NCBI RefSeq assembly: GCF_000735585.1
Contig: NZ_JNNO01000001.1
Span: 62,001 to 126,000 of the forward strand
DNA from: Devosia sp. LC5
Lineage (GTDB): Bacteria; Pseudomonadota; Alphaproteobacteria; Rhizobiales; Devosiaceae
Length of the DNA stretch: 64,000 bases
Direction of reading: 5' to 3'
Within the stretch, counting starts at the first letter, position 1. Every line of letters starts with the position of its first letter. This document shows positions 63,222 to 64,000 of the stretch, piece by piece. The translations under genes were made by a program, and so were the position numbers. The notes under the pieces were generated by a model. It made no database searches and was not told where the DNA came from. It saw only the letters and a program-made list of their open reading frames with translations.

Positions 63222-64000
63222 CTAAGACCAAGCAGGGAACGGATCGCGCAGATCCCGCCATGCGCTGGGGGTGAACCCTTTGGCGGGGATCAGGCAAGCG
63301 TCCAGATCGCGCCGGATGGCGGCCTCATCCATGTCGCCGGCGCCGATAAAGACGATCTCCTGCCGCCGGTCGCCCCATTCTGCATCGAGATAGGGCGCCA
63401 TGGACGCGCGCCAATCGGCATCGTCCGGCCAACGGGTCTTAGGCACCGCGGCCCACCACATGCCGCGGCGGCTGGTGCGCACCAGCGCGCCGGCCTGGCT
63501 GAGTTCCCCCACCAGATCAGGCCTTGTAGCCAGCCAGAAAAAGCCCTTGGAGCGAATGACACCGGCCCAGCTCTTGGTGATGAAGCTGTTCAGCAGCATG
63601 GGATTGAACGGGCGGCGGGCGCGATAGACGAATGAGCGAATGCCATATTCAAGCGTTTCTGGAATATGTTCCGTGAAGCCATTGAGTTCCTTGAACCAAA
63701 GCGGGTTCTGCTCGGCAGCTTCAAGGCTGAACAGCCCGGTATCGAGCACCTGATCCAGCGGCACATCGGAAAAGTCGGTTTCGATCACCCGGGCCACCGG
63801 GTTGAGTGCCTTGATGATGGTTCGCGCCGCAGCCAGATCGGCGGCGCTGGCAGTCGAAACCTTGTTGAGTACGATGACATCGGCAAACTCGATCTGGTCG
63901 ACCAGCAGGTCGACCAACGCGCGCTCATCCTCCGGCCCCATGGTTTCGCCGCGGTCACGCAGGAAATCGACCGAGCCGTAATCCTTGAGCAGGTTGGCAC
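63222..64000 (-). CDS. CobW/ZigA-type metallochaperone GTPase, N-terminus beyond the right edge
   Basis: About 259 C-terminal residues are visible and the frame is open to the right edge (NLLKDYGSVDFLRDRGETMG continues upstream of the first ATG). The G4-type motif is in FADVIVLNKVS. The CobW C-terminal domain follows: GIRSFVYRARRPFNPMLLNSFI, then RGMWWAAVPKTRWP and EIVFIGAGDMDEAAIRRDLDACLI. The zinc-binding CxCC and Walker A are outside the window. Such GTPases deliver zinc or another metal to client enzymes, often under zinc shortage. Confidence 0.88.
   Translation of the reverse strand, partial: ANLLKDYGSVDFLRDRGETMGPEDERALVDLLVDQIEFADVIVLNKVSTASAADLAAARTIIKALNPVARVIETDFSDVPLDQVLDTGLFSLEAAEQNPLWFKELNGFTEHIPETLEYGIRSFVYRARRPFNPMLLNSFITKSWAGVIRSKGFFWLATRPDLVGELSQAGALVRTSRRGMWWAAVPKTRWPDDADWRASMAPYLDAEWGDRRQEIVFIGAGDMDEAAIRRDLDACLIPAKGFTPSAWRDLRDPFPAWS

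Overview
The window is about 63% GC chromosomal DNA from an alphaproteobacterium of the order Hyphomicrobiales. The protein style and gene order suggest a Devosia-like member, but I cannot confirm the genus without a search. The best evidence is a conserved run of housekeeping genes: rpsB-tsf-pyrH-frr-uppS-cdsA-rseP-bamA-lpxD-fabZ-lpxA-lpxB / gltA-gltX-comEC // lexA-moeA-moaC-trpC-trpD-trpG-trpE-ppiD / tpiA-secG-pyrG. No rRNA, tRNA, CRISPR array, phage or transposase was seen.

Layout. 1-7.1 kb holds small and accessory genes: a partial FecR-domain protein, a family 2 glycosyltransferase, an orphan FliK plus FlhB C-terminal-domain pair, a lipoprotein, a DUF2076 protein, a SleB-type cell wall hydrolase, two small membrane proteins, an MTA/SAH nucleosidase and one unknown. 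7.1-12.7 kb is a minus-strand operon of a binding-protein ABC importer (binding protein, two permeases, ATPase) followed by a glycerophosphodiester phosphodiesterase and an inositol-monophosphatase-family enzyme. It looks like an uptake-and-digestion route for a phosphodiester. 13.3-25.7 kb is a PilZ protein, then the translation, phospholipid, outer-membrane and lipid A cluster. Two genes often found in this cluster, dxr and lpxI, are absent from their expected slots. 25.8-30.9 kb carries gltA, gltX and comEC.

30.8-37.3 kb is a sugar island set between comEC and lexA: dgoK-dgoA-lactonase-GH42 beta-galactosidase on the minus strand and a divergent IlvD/Edd sugar-acid dehydratase. Together they encode most of a De Ley-Doudoroff route from beta-galactosides to pyruvate and glyceraldehyde-3-phosphate. 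37.5-46.0 kb holds lexA (with two SOS boxes), molybdopterin and tryptophan genes and a PpiD-like chaperone. 46.1-49.5 kb has tpiA, secG, pyrG and a DUF4169 gene.

49.5-56.5 kb is a serine hydrolase, a DUF1684 protein and a complete peptide/nickel-type ABC importer. 56.7-63.2 kb is a DctB/DctD-like two-component system divergent from a tctCBA tricarboxylate transporter. The gap between them contains a good sigma-54 promoter and two helically phased inverted repeats, which gives a coherent model for substrate-induced expression. The right edge cuts a CobW/ZigA-type metallochaperone GTPase.
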